A DNA stretch of 64,000 bases from Tridacna crocea (GCA_943736015.1 OX031070.1:26619673-26683672); one strand, 5' to 3'. Shown: positions 10,760-23,126, counted from the stretch's first letter. Program-made: numbers and translations. Notes: a model not told the origin generated them from the letters alone.

Positions 10760-11880
10760 TAGATTGCTCACAAGAAGACTTTTAAAGATTTCCCTCTTTA
10801 ACTCTATGTGAAATCTGAGACCAACAACATAGGGCTAACTTTCACACCAGGACCATAATTTGAAGTATTTTGGTAGAGGGCCACTAGATGATGCTACATA
10901 CTAAAAATGAAAGCTCTAGACTTTATGGTTTGGGAGAAGATGATTTTCTAAGATTTCCCTCTTTATTACTATGTGAAATCGGAGAACCCACAACATAGGG
11001 CCATTTTCAACACTAGGGCCATAATTTGAGGTATATTGGTAGAGGGCCACTACATGATGCTACATGCCAAATATGAAAGCTCTGGCCATTATCGTTTGGG
11101 ACAAAGAGATTTTTAAAGATTTCCTTCTTTATCGCTATGTGAAATCCGAGACCCACAACATAGGGCTAATTCTTTACATCAGGGACATAATTTGAAGTAT
11201 TTTGGTAGAGAGCCACTAGATGATGCTACATGCCAAGTATGAAAGCTCTGGCCATTACCATTTGGACAAGAAGGTTTTTAAAGATTTCCTTCCTTGTCTC
11301 TATGTGAAATCCAAGACCAACAACATAGGTTTAATTTTCACACCAGGGCCATAATTTGAAATATTTTGGTAGAGGGCCACTAGATGATGCTGCATGCCAA
11401 ATATGCAAGCTCTAGCCCTTATGGTTTGGGACAAGAAAATTTTCTAAGATTTCCTTCTCTATCTCTTTGTGAAATCCGAGACCCCACAACATAGGGCCAA
11501 TTTCCGCACTTGGGCTATAATTTGAAGTGTTTTAGTAGAGGACCACTAGATGATGCTACATGCCAAACATGAGAGCTCTAGCCCTTAGGGTTTGAGACAA
11601 GAAAATTTTCTTAGATTTCCTTCTTTATCTCTATGTAAAATCTGAAAACCCACAACATAGGGCCAATTTCAAAACTAGAGCCATGATTTGAAGTATTTCG
11701 ATAGAGGGCCATCAGCTAATGCTGCATGCCAAATATGAAAGCTCTAGCCCTTACAGTTTTGGACGAAAAGATTTCTAAAGTTTTTTCACTTGGTTTGCCA
11801 TGGCAACCAGAGTTCTTCATGGAATTCAAATCTTTGAAGTATTTTGAAAGTGCATCACCTAGGGATCATTCTGTGAAGTT
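10760..11880 (-). repeat. Core repeat array of E11
   Basis: About seven diverged monomers of roughly 150-155 bp, marked on the + strand by CCACAACATAGGGC, GAGGGCCACTAGATGATGC and ATGAAAGCTCT. Divergence between monomers is higher than in E1, so this array is older. Confidence 0.85.
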
Positions 11881-11882
11881 TG

Positions 11883-13806
11883 ATCGAAAAGGCGGCGGGA
11901 GATATGGTAATAGTCTTGGTCCGTCATTCCGTCCTTCCGTCCCACCTTTTTGTCCGGAGCATATCTCGAAAAGTATTGGAGATATCAATTTCAAACTTCA
12001 CAGGTGGATAGATCTCATTAAGGAAACATGCAGTGTACAAGAACCATTACTCTATCTTCAGTATTTTTGGAGTTATTGCCCTTTGTACATTTTTTTTCTG
12101 GAATTTTTGTCATGAGCATACAAAAAGTCATATATCTCCAAAAGGACTTGAAACTTCACACACATATAGAACTCATTGAGGAGGCATGCAGTGCACAAGA
12201 TCCATTACTCTGTCTTCAATATTTTTGGAGTTGTTGCCCTTTGTACATTTTACTTTGAATTTTTGTCCGGAGCATATCTCCAAAAGTATAAAAGCTAGGA
12301 ACATGAAACTTCACAGATATATAGAACTCATTAAGAGAAGTGCAGTGCATAACCACCATAACTCTGTCTTCAGTATTTTTGGAGTTATTGCCCTTGTAAA
12401 TTTTAACTTTGAATTTTTGTCCGGAGCATATCTTCAAAAGTATAAAAGCTAGGAACTTGAAACATCACATGCATATAGAACTAATTAAGGAGAAGTGCAG
12501 TGCTAAAGAATCATAACTCTATCTTCAGTAATTGTTGAGTTATTGCTCTTTGTAAATTTTCAATTTTGAATTTTGTCATGAGCATATCTCCAAGTACAAA
12601 GGCTAGGAACTTCAGACTGTATACACTTATAGAATTAATTAAGGAGAAGTGCAGTTCACAAAAACCAAAACTCTGTCTTCAGTAATTTTTGAGTTATTGC
12701 CCTTTGTTATTTACTTTGGATTTCTGTCTGGCATATATCTCCAAAAGTATAAAAGCTAGGAACTTGAAACTTCACACAAGTATAGAACTAATTGAGGAGA
12801 AGTGCAGTGCACAGGAACAATAACTCTATCTTCAGTATTTTTGGAGTTATTGCCCTTTGTAAATTTTTACTTTGGATTTTTGTTCGCACATTTCCATTTA
12901 CATTCACAGGCTTTTTTTGACTGATTACCCTTTGATGAATTTATCCTGTTCTGGGACAAGTGCTAGGTTATTTTTCATACTTATTATCCCACTGGTGGAG
13001 GGGGGATATGATAATAGTCTCTGTCAGTCCCTCCTTCCATCCCCTATTTTTATCTGGAAGATAACTTAAACAGTATTTCAGATACCAACTTCAAACTTCG
13101 TAAGTGGATAGATCTCATTAAGGAGGAGTGCAGTGTACATGAATGACAAGTCTGTTCTTCAAATTTTTGGAGTTACTGCCCTTTGTTATTTTTCAGGCTA
13201 AATTTTTTTGTCCAGAACATAAATTGAAAAGTGTTTCACATATTAACTTGAAAATTTGTATGTGTCTAGATTTCAATAAGGAGAAGTGCAGTGTGCAAGA
13301 ATACTAACTCTTTCATAATTTTTGAGTTATTACCCCTTCTTATTTTTCAGGCTTAACTTTTGTCCAGAACATAATTGAAAAACTATTTCAGATATGAACA
13401 TGTAACTTATTCAGTGAATGGATCTTACTGTGAGGAGTGCAGTGTACAAGAACGATAACTCTGGCAATATGATTTTTGAATTATTGCCCTTCATTATTTT
13501 TCAGGCTCAATTTTTGTCCAGGACATAACCCAAAAATTATTTCAGTTAATGACATGTTTCTTCAAACGTGGATAGATTTTATTGTGGAGGACTGCAATGT
13601 GCAAGAATGATAACTCTGCTTTTTATGATTTTTGAGTTACTATGTAATGAAATCCTGTGCCATGGAACAAGGGAGCTTAATGTATAATTTCATCATGGAC
13701 CAATAACAAAAAGGCCACATGTACATGCAAAACATAATACCTCATATATGTTTGTATCAAAAAAGGTCTTTTTCGGTAGGGGATATCATTTCAACGAAAT
13801 TGCTTG
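11883..13806 (+). mobile_element. Helentron-like element F5a (ATCCCCTGCCG family), nested in E11
   Basis: The left end is slightly eroded (GGCGGCGGGAGATATGG). The right end is intact: CGGTAGGGGATATC, a 5-bp-stem hairpin ATTTCAACGAAAT and TTGCTTG before TT. Cores of ~153-156 bp (GTCCGGAGCATATCTCC at 12266 and 12419, etc.) belong to the same repeat superfamily as E1 although the ends differ. Confidence 0.75.
12950..13690 (+). mobile_element. Further F5-like insertion inside F5a
   Basis: Comparison with F5b shows that F5a's GATGAATTTA and TTTCATCATGGACC, adjacent near 16010 in F5b, are separated here by ~740 bases. The insert starts with TTATTATCCCACTGGTGGAGG and has older, more diverged cores. 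Its right terminus is unclear. Confidence 0.55.
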
Positions 13807-14446
13807 TTAATTAAGAGGAGAAAATTTTTTCGTAACTGTGAACGGACGGACAGACGGATGGACGGATGGAGGGACGACAGACATTGATCGATCACAATAG
13901 CTCACATTGAGCACCTCGTGCTCAGGTGAGCTAAAAACTAGGTCATAAGGTCGAAAAACTTGTGTAGGCCCTACAGGCCACATTTTCAGTCCATTACTCT
14001 TGAAAGTTGGTCAGAGTGTTTCTTTTGATGGTATCTTGGACAAATTTGAGAATGGGTCATGTCTGATCAAAAGCTAGGTGACTAGATCTAATCTGAGAAG
14101 AATTTTATATGCTGCAAAGGCCAAATTTTCAATCCAATACTCTTGAAAGTTTGTCACAATGTTTTTCTTGATGATGACAAGTTTGAAAATGGGTAATGTT
14201 GGGTCAAAAGCTAGATCACAAGGTCACATTTTAGAAAAACCTTGTGTAAACTCTGGGGGCCACATTTTCAGACCAATACTAATAAAACTTGGTGAGAATG
14301 TTTGTCTTGATAATTTCTTGGACCGGTTTAAAATTGGGTCATATTTGGTCAAAGACTATGTTTCTAGATGAAATCTTAGAAAATCCTTGGGTACACTTTA
14401 GAGGCATCAGTTTCAGTCCAAAATTCTTTAAAGCTGGTCACAATTT

Positions 14447-16134
14447 TTATCCCCTGCCGAAAGGCGGCGGAGGATATGGTAATAGTCTTCGTCCGTCCTT
14501 CCGTCATTGTCATTCCGTCATTCTGTCCTTCCGCTTTTTGTCCGGAGCATATCTCCAAAAGTATTTGAGATATCAACTTCAAACTTCACAAGTGGATAGA
14601 TCTCATTAAGGAGGCATGCAGTGTACAAAAACCATTACTCTGTCTTCAGTATTTTTGGAGTTATTGCCCATTGTAAATTTTTACTTTGAATTTTTGTCCG
14701 GAGCATATCTCCAAAAGTATGAAAGGTAGGAACTGGAAATCTCACACACATATAGAACACCTTAAGAAGGCGTGCAGTGCGAAAGATCCATAACTCTGTC
14801 TTCAGTAATTTTGGAGTTATTGCCCTTTGTAAATTTTAACTGGATTTTTGTCCAGAGCATGTCTCCAAAAGTATTGAGATATCAACTTCAAACTTCGCAA
14901 GTGGATAGATCTCATTAAGGAGGCGTGCAGTGTACAAGAACCATTACTCTATCTTCAATATTTTTGGAGTTATTGCCCTTTGTAAATTTTAACTTTGATT
15001 TTTTTTGTCCGGAGCATATCTCCAAAAGTATAAAAGTTAGGAACTTGCAACTTCACACACATATAGAACTCATTGAGGAGGCGTGCAGTGCGTAAGATCC
15101 ATGACTCTGTCTTCAGTAATTATGGAGTTATTGCCCTTTGTAAATTTTAACTTTGGATTTTTGTCCGGAGCATATCTCCAAAAGTATTTGAGATACCAAC
15201 TTCAAACTTCACAAGTCGATAGATCTCATTAAGGAGGCGTGCAGTGTAAAAGAACCATTACTCTATCTTCAGTATTTTTGGAGTTGTTGCCCTTTGTAAA
15301 TTTTAACTTTGGATTTTTGTCTGGAGCATATCTCCAAAAGTATTTGAGATATCAACTTCAAACTTCACAAGTGGATAGATCTCATTAAGGAAACATGCAG
15401 TGTACAAGAACCATTACTCTATCTTCAGTATTTTTGGAGTTATTTCCCTTTGTACATTTTCTTCTGGAATTTTTGTCCGGAGCGTATCTCCAAAAGTATG
15501 AAAGCTAGCAACTTGAAACTTCACACACATATAGAACTCATTGAGGAGGTGTGCAGTGCGAAAGATCCATTACTTTGTCTTTAGTTTTTTTGGAGTTATT
15601 GCCCTTTGCACATTTTTACTTTGAATTTTTGTCCAGGTTATATCTCCAAAAGTATAAAAGCTAGGAACTTGAAACTTCACACATATACATAACTCACTGA
15701 GAATAAGTGCAGTGCACAACAACCATAACTCTGTCTTCAGTATTTTTGGAGTTATTGCCCTTTGTAAATTTTAACTTTGGATTTTTGTCCTGAGCATATC
15801 TCCAAAAGTATAAAAGCTAGGAACTTGAAACATCATACGTATATAGAACTAATTAAGGAGAAGTTCAGTGCTAAAGAATCATAACTCTATCTTCAGTAAT
15901 TGTTGAGTTATTGGTCTTTGTAAATTTTCACTTTGGAATTTTGTCTGGAGCATATCTCCAAAAGTACATTTAGATTCACAGGCTTTTTTCGACTGATTAC
16001 CCTTTGATGAATTTATTTCATCATGGACCAATAACGAAAAGGCCAAATGTACATGCAAAACACAATACCTCTTATACGTTTGTATCAAAAAAGGTCTTTT
16101 TCAGCGGGGGATATCATTTCAACGAAATTGCTTG
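14447..16134 (+). mobile_element. Helentron-like element F5b (ATCCCCTGCCG family)
   Basis: Complete. The left end is TTATCCCCTGCCGAAAGGC (14447). The right end is GCGGGGGATATC plus hairpin ATTTCAACGAAAT (16109-16127) plus TTGCTTG. At least eight ~155-bp cores begin with GTCCGGAGCATATCTCC near 14539, 14696, 14849, 15007, 15164, 15318 and 15475. Inserted in R. Confidence 0.85.
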
Positions 16135-16137
16135 TTG

Positions 16138-17802
16138 TTAGCTCCACTGGCCGAAGGCCAGCGGGATAATGTCATGGCCCGTTGTCCGTCGTGCGTGCGT
16201 GCGTCTGTCTGTCCGTCCGTGCGTTAACTTTTTCTTTAAACATCTTCTTCTCTGAAACTACCCATCCAATGTTGATGAAACTTCACAGAAATGATCCTGC
16301 CATGGTCCTCTTCAGAATTTCTTGAAAGAATTTAATTCCTTCAAAAACTCTGGTTGCCATGGCAACAAAACTGAAAAATTTTGAAAATCTTTGAAAATCT
16401 TCTTGTCTGAAACCGTAAGGCCTAGAGCTACCAAATTTGGCATGTAGCTTTATCTAGTGGACCTATACCAAGCTTCTTCAAATTATAGCCCTGGGGTCAA
16501 AATTGGCCCTGCCCTGGGGGTCACAAGTTTTACATGGGCTTATTTAGGGAGAACTTTAAAACTCCTCTTCTACCTAGGCATAGGGCCTAGGGCTACCAAA
16601 TTTGGGATGTTGTTTTATTTAGTGGACCTCTACCAAGAGTGTCTAAATTATAGCCCTGGGGTCAAAATTGGTCCCACCCCGGGGGTAACAAGTTTTACAT
16701 GGGCTTATATAGGGAGAACTTCAAAATTCTTCTTTCACCTAGCCATAGGGCCTAGAGCTACCAAATTTTGCATGTAGCTTTATCTAGTGGACCTCTACCA
16801 AGGGTTTCCAACTTATAGCCCAGGGGTCAAATTTGGCCCCGCCCCAGGGGTTAACAAATTTTACATGGGCTTAAATAGGGAAAATTTTCAAAATCTTGTC
16901 GCACCTAGCTATAAGGACTAGGGCTATCAAATTTTGCATGTAGCTTTATCTAGGGGGTCTCTACCAAGGGTGTCCAAAAGTATAGCCCTGGGGTCAAATT
17001 TAGCCCCCTTCACAGGGGATCACAAGTTTTGCATTGGCTTATATAGGGAAACTTTAATAATCTACTTGTACATAGCCATAAGGCCTAGGGCTGCCAAATT
17101 TTGCATGTAGCTTTATCTAATGGGCTTCTACCAAGAGGGCCAAAATTTTAACTTTGGGGGTCAAGTTTGACCCCATCCCAGGGGTCACAAGTTTTACATT
17201 GGCTTTATAAACCTGTCTCATGGGTCACATATTTTACAGAGCCTTTTATTGAGCAAACTTGTTGTACAGGGCTTTTTATTGGGCAAGATTCAAAAATCGT
17301 CGTGTTTATAACCACACATTCTAGTTTCATATTGTAGGTCTGGGGTCAAAATTGGCTCCATCCAGGGATCACAAGTTTAACATGGGCCTCAAGATATAGT
17401 CACTTTTAATTTGTACATTGATCAAGGGAAATAACTCTTTTATGAAAGATAAAGTTTGGTACTATTTACCTCCCTTGATTATCAAACTGCATTGATACAT
17501 GATTGGTGCTAGACATTAAGTTTTTTGATAGAAAATATTCTGTTTTCAAGTGTTATTCATTTTTTTGATGCTAATAGTTATGCTCACATAAGGTGAATAA
17601 TAAATTCAGAGTAAGGTTTCTATCATTCAGCTTATTTTTCCAAGGATTTTACCTTTCATGCTAATGAATTAACCTGCTTGTGCTGCCTGACATCATTCAT
17701 TGTTTTTGAAGGCCCTCTTTTTCATGGTCATGAACACTTCAATTTGTGTGGTAAAGGGTTAAAAAGCCAGTGGAGCGATACAGGGCCATCATGGCCCTCT
17801 TG
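16138..17802 (+). mobile_element. Helentron-like element E4 (AGCTCCACTGG family)
   Basis: Complete. The left end TTAGCTCCACTGGCCGAAGG (16138) is followed by a GTCC/GTGC-type microsatellite (16190-16225). The cores are ~160 bp, keyed by GGCCTAGGGCTACCAAATTT and CCCTGGGGTCA. The right end is CCAGTGGAGCGATACA, hairpin GGGCCATCATGGCCC (17783-17797) and CTCTTG. It abuts F5b. Confidence 0.88.
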
Positions 17803-19116
17803 TTTTTATGTTATTGGTGGATTTTGAAAATGGATCACATCATCTAAAAAACTAGGTCACTGGGACCAATCTTTGAAAAAACTTCTCTACTACACTCTAG
17901 AGGCCAAATATTTAGTCCCATACTCAAGAAACTTGGTCAGAATTTTTTCTTAATAACATTTTCAACAGGTTTTAAAATGGGTCATATCAGGTCGATGGGT
18001 AGGTAACATGGTCAGATCTTTGAGAAATTTTGTGTATGTTCTAGAGGCAACATTTCCAGTTCAATACCCATGAAACTTGGTCAAAATATTTGTCTTGATA
18101 GCATCATAAATGAGTTCATAAATGGCTTAGGTTGGTTGAAAAACTAAGTCACCATGTCAAATCTAAAAAAAACCTTGTGTATGCTCTACAGGCCACATTT
18201 TCAGTCCAATACTCTCAAAAGTTGGTCAGAATGTTTGTCTTCATAATATCTCCAACAGATTTAATAAAGGGGTTGAATTGGATCAGTGACTAGATCATTA
18301 GTTCAAATCTTGCAAAAACATTTTGTAGGCTATGAAAGCCACATTTTCAGTCCAATACTCTTGAAAGCTGGCCTTGACAATATCTCAAACCAATTCGAAA
18401 TTGAGTCAGGTCAAAAAGTTGGCCATGAGGTCAAATTTTAGAAAAACCTTTTGTATGCTCTAGAGGCCATATTTTCAGTCCAATACTCTTAAAAGTTGGC
18501 CAAAACATTTGTCTTGATGGTATCTTTGATGACTTTTAGAATGAATAATGTCTTGTGAATAACTAGGTCACTAGGTCATATCTTAATAAAAACCTTGTGT
18601 ACGCTCTAAATGCCACATTTTCAGTCCAATACTCCTAAAAGTTAGTGAGAATGTTTGTCTTGATAATATCACAGATGAGTTTGAAAATGCATTATGTCAG
18701 GCCATTAACTAGGTCACTTTGTCAAATCTTAGAAAAATTTGTGTACACTCTAGAGGCCACATTTTCAGGCCAATACTCTTGAAACTTGATCAGAATATTA
18801 ACCTTACTAGTGTAATACTCTGTAAAGTTAGTCGGAATATTTGTCTTGATGATATCTTAGACAAGTTAGAAAATGGGTCATAACAGGTCAATCACTAGGT
18901 CAAATCTTGGAAAAACCTTGTGTTGGTTCTAAAAGCCAGATTTTAGTCCAATACTCTAGAAAGCTGGTCAGAAGGTTTTTCTTGATGATATCTTTGATGA
19001 GTTTTAGAAAAGGTTATGTCAAGTCAATAACAAGGTCAGTAAATCAAATCTTGTGTACCCTGTAGAGGCCACATTTTCAGTCAAATATTCTTGAAAATTA
19101 GTCAGAATGTTTGTCT

Positions 19117-19867
19117 TGCAAGGGTGTCCAAATTATAGCCCCGGGGTCAAAGTTGTCCCTGCCCTGGGGGGGAGGGGGGGTCACAAGTTTTACGTGGGCT
19201 TATGTAGGGAAAACTTTCAAAATCTTTCTCGCACCTAGCCATAAGACCTAGGGCTACCAGAGTTTGCATGTTGTAGCTTTATCTAGGTGATGTTCACCAA
19301 GGATGTTCAGATTTTGTCCTTGTGTCAAATTTGTCCCCCTCCCGGGTTCACAATGTTTACATTAGGCTTATGTAGGGAAACTTTGAAAATCTACTTGTAC
19401 ATAGTCATAAGGCCTAGGGCTACCAAATTTTGCATGTTTTAGCTTTATGTAGTGTGCCTCTACCAAGAAGACCCAAACTATTACCTTTGGGGTTTTGCCC
19501 CACTCCAGGGGTCACATGGTCTTTTATAGTGAAAACTTCATAAATTTTCTTGTGACTAACCATAAGACCTAGGGCTAACCTGTCTCATGTGTCTCAAGTT
19601 TTACAGGGTCTTTTATTGAGCAAACTTTGAAAATGTTGTTTATAACCACACATTTTAAACCTGTATCTCGTGGACCTCCACCAGGATTCAAGTAATTGTA
19701 GCTTTCTTGCCAAAAAAGGCATTTCCCTGCAGTCATAAGTTTCCAGTAGGATTTTATTGAAGAAAATTTTGTATGTGTTCTAGTTAAAAACCAATTGGCC
19801 AAGTACTGTAATGTTTGGCTTGTAGTGTTTTGACATAGTAGCCAGTGGAACAATACATGGCCCTTGT
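19117..19867 (+). mobile_element. 5'-truncated AGCTCCACTGG-family element (E4b)
   Basis: Cores as in E4, starting abruptly inside a monomer at a junction with R. The right end is degenerate (GCCAGTGGAACAATACATGG, then CCCTTGTG). Confidence 0.7.
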
Positions 19868-20162
19868 GTTATTTGACCTTATAAATCCAAAAGACATTAT
19901 TGCTGGTCAAATGAAGAGATTGCAGGTCAGTTCTATTCAGCCAGATGTTTTTATCTATATATCATTCCTTATAGGTTAGATAACTACTTATAGTTCTGCA
20001 TCCTCTCGCTCTCTCTCTCTCAACAAATCCTCTTAGGTTTTAAAAAATAGGATTATTTAACATAGTCTTCAGTCATATAAGTTCAAAGGTAGCATCAAAT
20101 AGCAGCTGATGTGTAATTTTCATGTAAAATTGCAGAAAGAAAAGTGTCACTCAAGGGATACA
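19868..20162. other. No gene; short CT microsatellite
   Basis: Unique AT-rich sequence with a (CT)n run at about 20006-20022. Nothing else supported. Confidence 0.5.
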
Positions 20163-20711
20163 TTAAAGGTGGCCCTTCAGATTTTGTGATGAAAAATTTT
20201 ACAAAGATGCAAAAAAATTATCCTTATACTCCCAAAGCCTTTTTATTTGCGTTCATAAAACCCCAGTAGTCGAAAACCATCCGACAACATGAGAAATTAA
20301 AGATTTAGTACGGCCCAGGTTGAGACCAACGGGAGACACGTTCTATTTTTAGATGATCAATTCGCTCATTTACATACAGTAATACACAAACGAAGTTTCA
20401 AACATAGCATCCGAAGAAGACATTATGGAAAATAATTATTACATGTTTGTTATATAATAGAATTTACACGTTATTAGTCACATGCCAGTCACTTGACTTT
20501 CCCACATTGCTTTATTGATTTTTGGCACGAAATCTAAAAATACCTTAAGAGGCTACATAGGCTTTTACGGGAACACTATCAAAATAATATTTTTTTGTAA
20601 TTTTTTGAGGCTTAATTATTGATAATTTGTGTTTTTTTTCCATATAAATTTCAGTGATATATATATTTTTTAATTTGGTGAGATCTAAAAATTCTAAATA
20701 CCCACCTTTAA
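20163..20711. mobile_element. TTAA-flanked element with AAAGGTGG termini (U1)
   Basis: CATTAAAGGTGG at 20161-20172 is mirrored by its reverse complement at 20702-20713, with TTAA at each boundary. Interior is AT-rich with no ORF. The same right end (AAATACCCACC then TTTAA) recurs near 54291-54312. TTAA duplication fits Kolobok or piggyBac superfamilies; the terminus alone does not decide. Confidence 0.65.
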
Positions 20712-20894
20712 TGTCTGAAGCATATTCAAGTGTCTACCTATACCTTTAAATTGTTGTCAAAACACATTAATAGGTGTAAAAGTTGCCCCTCTCTATCCCA
20801 GTAGGTGTGGCTTCAATTACAAAAGGGACCAATCATGTAGCTCTATTTGGGGTGTTATAGTTGACACAAGGCCCTATTCCTACAGTATGAAAAA

Positions 20895-21195
20895 ACCAGC
20901 CGATATAGCTCAGTAGGTAGAGCGTAGGACTTGTGAACACAATGTCGTACAGGTTGTGGGTTCGATTCCCCGGCTGGCCAACTAAAAAAAAATTACTAAT
21001 AGTCTTTCGGATGAGACATTAAACCGAGGTCCCGTGTGACGGTGCTATACGCCGAGCACGTGAAAGAACCAGGCGAAGCTCTCAGTAGTTTCGACCTGTA
21101 TCCTTGCACTATCCCCCGTAACAACTAACTGTCTTCTGGGGGCGTCGCTCAGATGGGCAACCGGTAGCGACGATAAATAAACGCAAATAACCAAC
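20895..21195 (+). mobile_element. tRNA-derived SINE, complete with 12-bp target duplication
   Basis: The head resembles a tRNA: A box TAGCTCAGTAGG and B box GGTTCGATTCC about 45 bases apart. The central domain contains GGATGAGACATTAAACCGAG, a motif I associate with conserved SINE central domains of molluscs and other invertebrates. The tail is A-rich with an AAATAAC-like repeat. CAGTATGAAAAA flanks both sides (20883-20894, 21196-21207). Acceptor and T stems do not pair well enough for a functional tRNA gene. Confidence 0.85.
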
Positions 21196-21214
21196 CAGTA
21201 TGAAAAACTGACTC

Positions 21215-21443
21215 AACCCATTACCAAACAGCAATATTTTAGGCTTGTTGAAATCAAAAGCATTTGCAGACGACAAAATAAAAGTGACTGAAAATTTAAA
21301 ATATGTTTTTTATGAAAGGTAGAAAAAGTTGTGTGAAAAGGACAAAATGCTGGATACCAGCATTTTCTCCTTTTCCCATGATGCTTTTCAAAGGCCTCTT
21401 TTACAAGGTCGTCAAAAGTAGGGATTGTGTGGTAATGGGTTAA
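21215..21443 (-). mobile_element. Hairpin MITE, P family
   Basis: Full length: AACCCATTACCAAACAGC at the left, TGTGGTAATGGGTTAA at the right, central hairpin around ATGCTGGATACCAGCAT. Confidence 0.85.
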
Positions 21444-21479
21444 TGCAATCAAGGTAATTTCTTGTCGTCAAGCAGTTAC

Positions 21480-22482
21480 TTAACCCTTTACCAAACAATC
21501 CCTGGTTTTTATGACCCTGAGATAGAAGCCTTATGAAAACATTGTGCGAAAAGGAGAAAATGCTGGTAACCAGCATTTTCTCCATTTCCCACAATGTTTT
21601 CTACTCTTTTAATGAATGAATGTTGTTTTATGGCGCATCGACAGCTTTGGTCATTTAGCGCGCATATCTATGTTAAAAGATAATAAACGAGGACTGAATA
21701 AACTTTAAACTGAATAAAGTTTGAATGACAAGAAAAGAATTGAATTAAGAAAATTTAATGCATAAAGGGCATGATCGAGTTACAGGGCAATCCCTATATA
21801 CTCAAAAGTTTTAAATGATAAGATTTAAGAATGTGATAAAAAGGTTTAAATTCAATGCTGGTTTGATAAAAAAAGTTTTTAAATGAAAGGAAATATGTGT
21901 CATTTATAATGTGCATAAAATATGTTATCGAGTGGCTGGGCGTCCCTGCCTACTCAACAGTTTTAGATTAAAAGGCAAGACCGATAATATTGTTTTTCCT
22001 TGGAAATGAGGTTAAAATTGGTAAAGATTGGAGCCTCCAATGGGATCAAATACTCCCATTAAAGAGGTCCTGTCTCCAATGAGATAAGATGCCCACAAGA
22101 GGGCTAATCCTCCCATTAAGGAGATGTAAACTGAATATTAAAGGAATTAAAAATGTTGTAAAAAGATAGGTAAGAAATTCAATAGTAAATATCACAGTTT
22201 ATTGTAAATGCCAATCTCCTTTATGAAAGCGATAATAGATTCAACGCTGACAGAATCAAAAAGATTTTTCAAACTATCAACGTTGAAATATTTTAAACGA
22301 ACTGGCTGAAAGTCAATGCAATCTAGTAGGATATGTTTTACAGAAAAGGTTGCATTGCATCCCACAATGTTTTCTACTCTTTTAAAGTCAAATTTCAATT
22401 TTCTAAGTCACAATTATTTTGTTGTCTGCAAATGCTTCCATTTTGGACCAGTCAAAATTGTTGTCGTTTGGTAAAGAGTTAA
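21480..22482 (+). mobile_element. Hairpin MITE, P family, split by a truncated LINE
   Basis: TTAA flanks at 21480-21483 and 22479-22482. The left half with a complete hairpin lies at 21480-21612, the right arm at 22361-22482; they are separated by a LINE fragment and its target duplication. Confidence 0.9.
21613..22360 (-). mobile_element. 5'-truncated LINE copy with 25-bp target-site duplication
   Basis: Same family as the LINE at 1-5325. The minus strand encodes the C-terminal ORF2 segment (CNATFSVKHILLDCIDFQPV, to the stop at 22192) and a single 3'UTR, ending in an ATTC-type tail. A 25-base duplication beginning CCCACAATG lies at 21588-21612 and 22361-22385. Truncation plus a long duplication are classic target-primed reverse transcription marks. 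Confidence 0.93.
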
Positions 22483-22757
22483 GATGTCAAAAATGAAACC
22501 TAAAGACCTTATCTGGAACGTCTACAGAGTTTTGATAAGCAGGGACAAAACATTTTATCCAGTCAAGTCAGCTCTTTCATATTGGTGAATTCCACCAAAC
22601 TTGGAACCAAAAGAAATACCTACAACAAATCATCTACTAAATAGCATGACTGTCTTCTTCAAATTCAATTGACCCTTAAAATTTCCAAGTGACCTCTAAA
22701 AACATTTAATCGACCACCACTGACCAGTATTAGCCACTTTGGGAGTATTGACCGGGG
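22483..22757. other. No feature recognised
   Basis: Unique sequence with no ORF of note. Confidence 0.4.
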
Positions 22758-22779
22758 CAGTTTTAACCGGTTAAAACTG
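22758..22779. repeat. Perfect 22-bp palindrome
   Basis: Self-complementary, centred on AACCGGTT, with a partial repeat of the arm just downstream (GGTTAAAACCG). Function unknown. Confidence 0.7.
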
Positions 22780-22819
22780 CTGGTTAAAACCGCCCCTGGT
22801 TTCAACCATCCAACCTTGG

Positions 22820-23126
22820 TCAGGTTGGATGAAAAACCAGGTCTCCAGGTCAAATTTTTAAAAAAAACTTTGTGTCCAATTTTTAAGGCCACAATATAAG
22901 TTCACTATTAATGAAACTTGTCAAGGTCAAAATGTTTGTCTTCATGATGTGGAGTAGTCTGGAAAAAGTTTATGTACAAACTTGAGGCCTAATTTTCAAT
23001 ACAATAATTATGAAAGCATGTTAGAATGTTTGTGATAATACATCTACATGTATCTCAAAAGAGGATTGAAATGGATCATGTTTGGTCAGTAGGCTCAAAT
23101 GAGCATTATCAGGGCCATCATGGCTC
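22820..23126 (+). mobile_element. 5'-truncated R-type Helentron-like element with right end
   Basis: R-type body (AGGTCTCCAGGTCAAAT, AATGTTTGTCTTCATGATG) ends with GGCTCAAATGAGCATTATCA, hairpin GGGCCATCATGGCTC and TCTGTT. Confidence 0.7.

Larger units (their letters stand above)
10276..13934 (-). mobile_element. Helentron-like element E11 (AGCTCACCTGAGC family), inserted in R
   Basis: Minus orientation. The right end (CTCTTG, hairpin GGACCATCGTGGTCC, CTCAGGTGAACA in reverse) is at 10276-10316. The left end (TTAGCTCACCTGAGCACGAG reversed) is at 13915-13934, followed inward by a CCGT-rich microsatellite (13840-13870). Flanks join as an uninterrupted R repeat with no target duplication. It carries F5a. 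It also has a ~25-base match to the TACGCCC-family tail hairpin at 10390-10415 (GCGGCAAATTGTCGCAAG), a sign of end-module mixing. Confidence 0.8.
9881..19117 (+). mobile_element. Helentron-like element R, split by later insertions
   Basis: The left end TTAGCTTACCTGAGCAGG starts at 9881. The body is a diverged ~150-bp repeat built around AACTAGGTCAC, GAGGCCACATTTTCAGTCC and CTTGAAAGTTGGTCAGAATG. Body segments are 9881-10275, 13935-14446 and 17803-19117; joining their edges across the intervening elements restores continuous repeat sequence. The right end is not found: repeat type changes at about 19117. Confidence 0.75.

Noticed and set aside
20895..20985. Functional tRNA gene
   Set aside because: A and B boxes are present but acceptor and T stems pair poorly and a SINE body with target duplications follows.
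9881..23126. One single 13-kb Helentron-like element from the R left end to the R-type right end at 23126
   Set aside because: Sequence between 19868 and 22819 is not R-type and the 22820 segment begins abruptly, so two separate copies are more likely.
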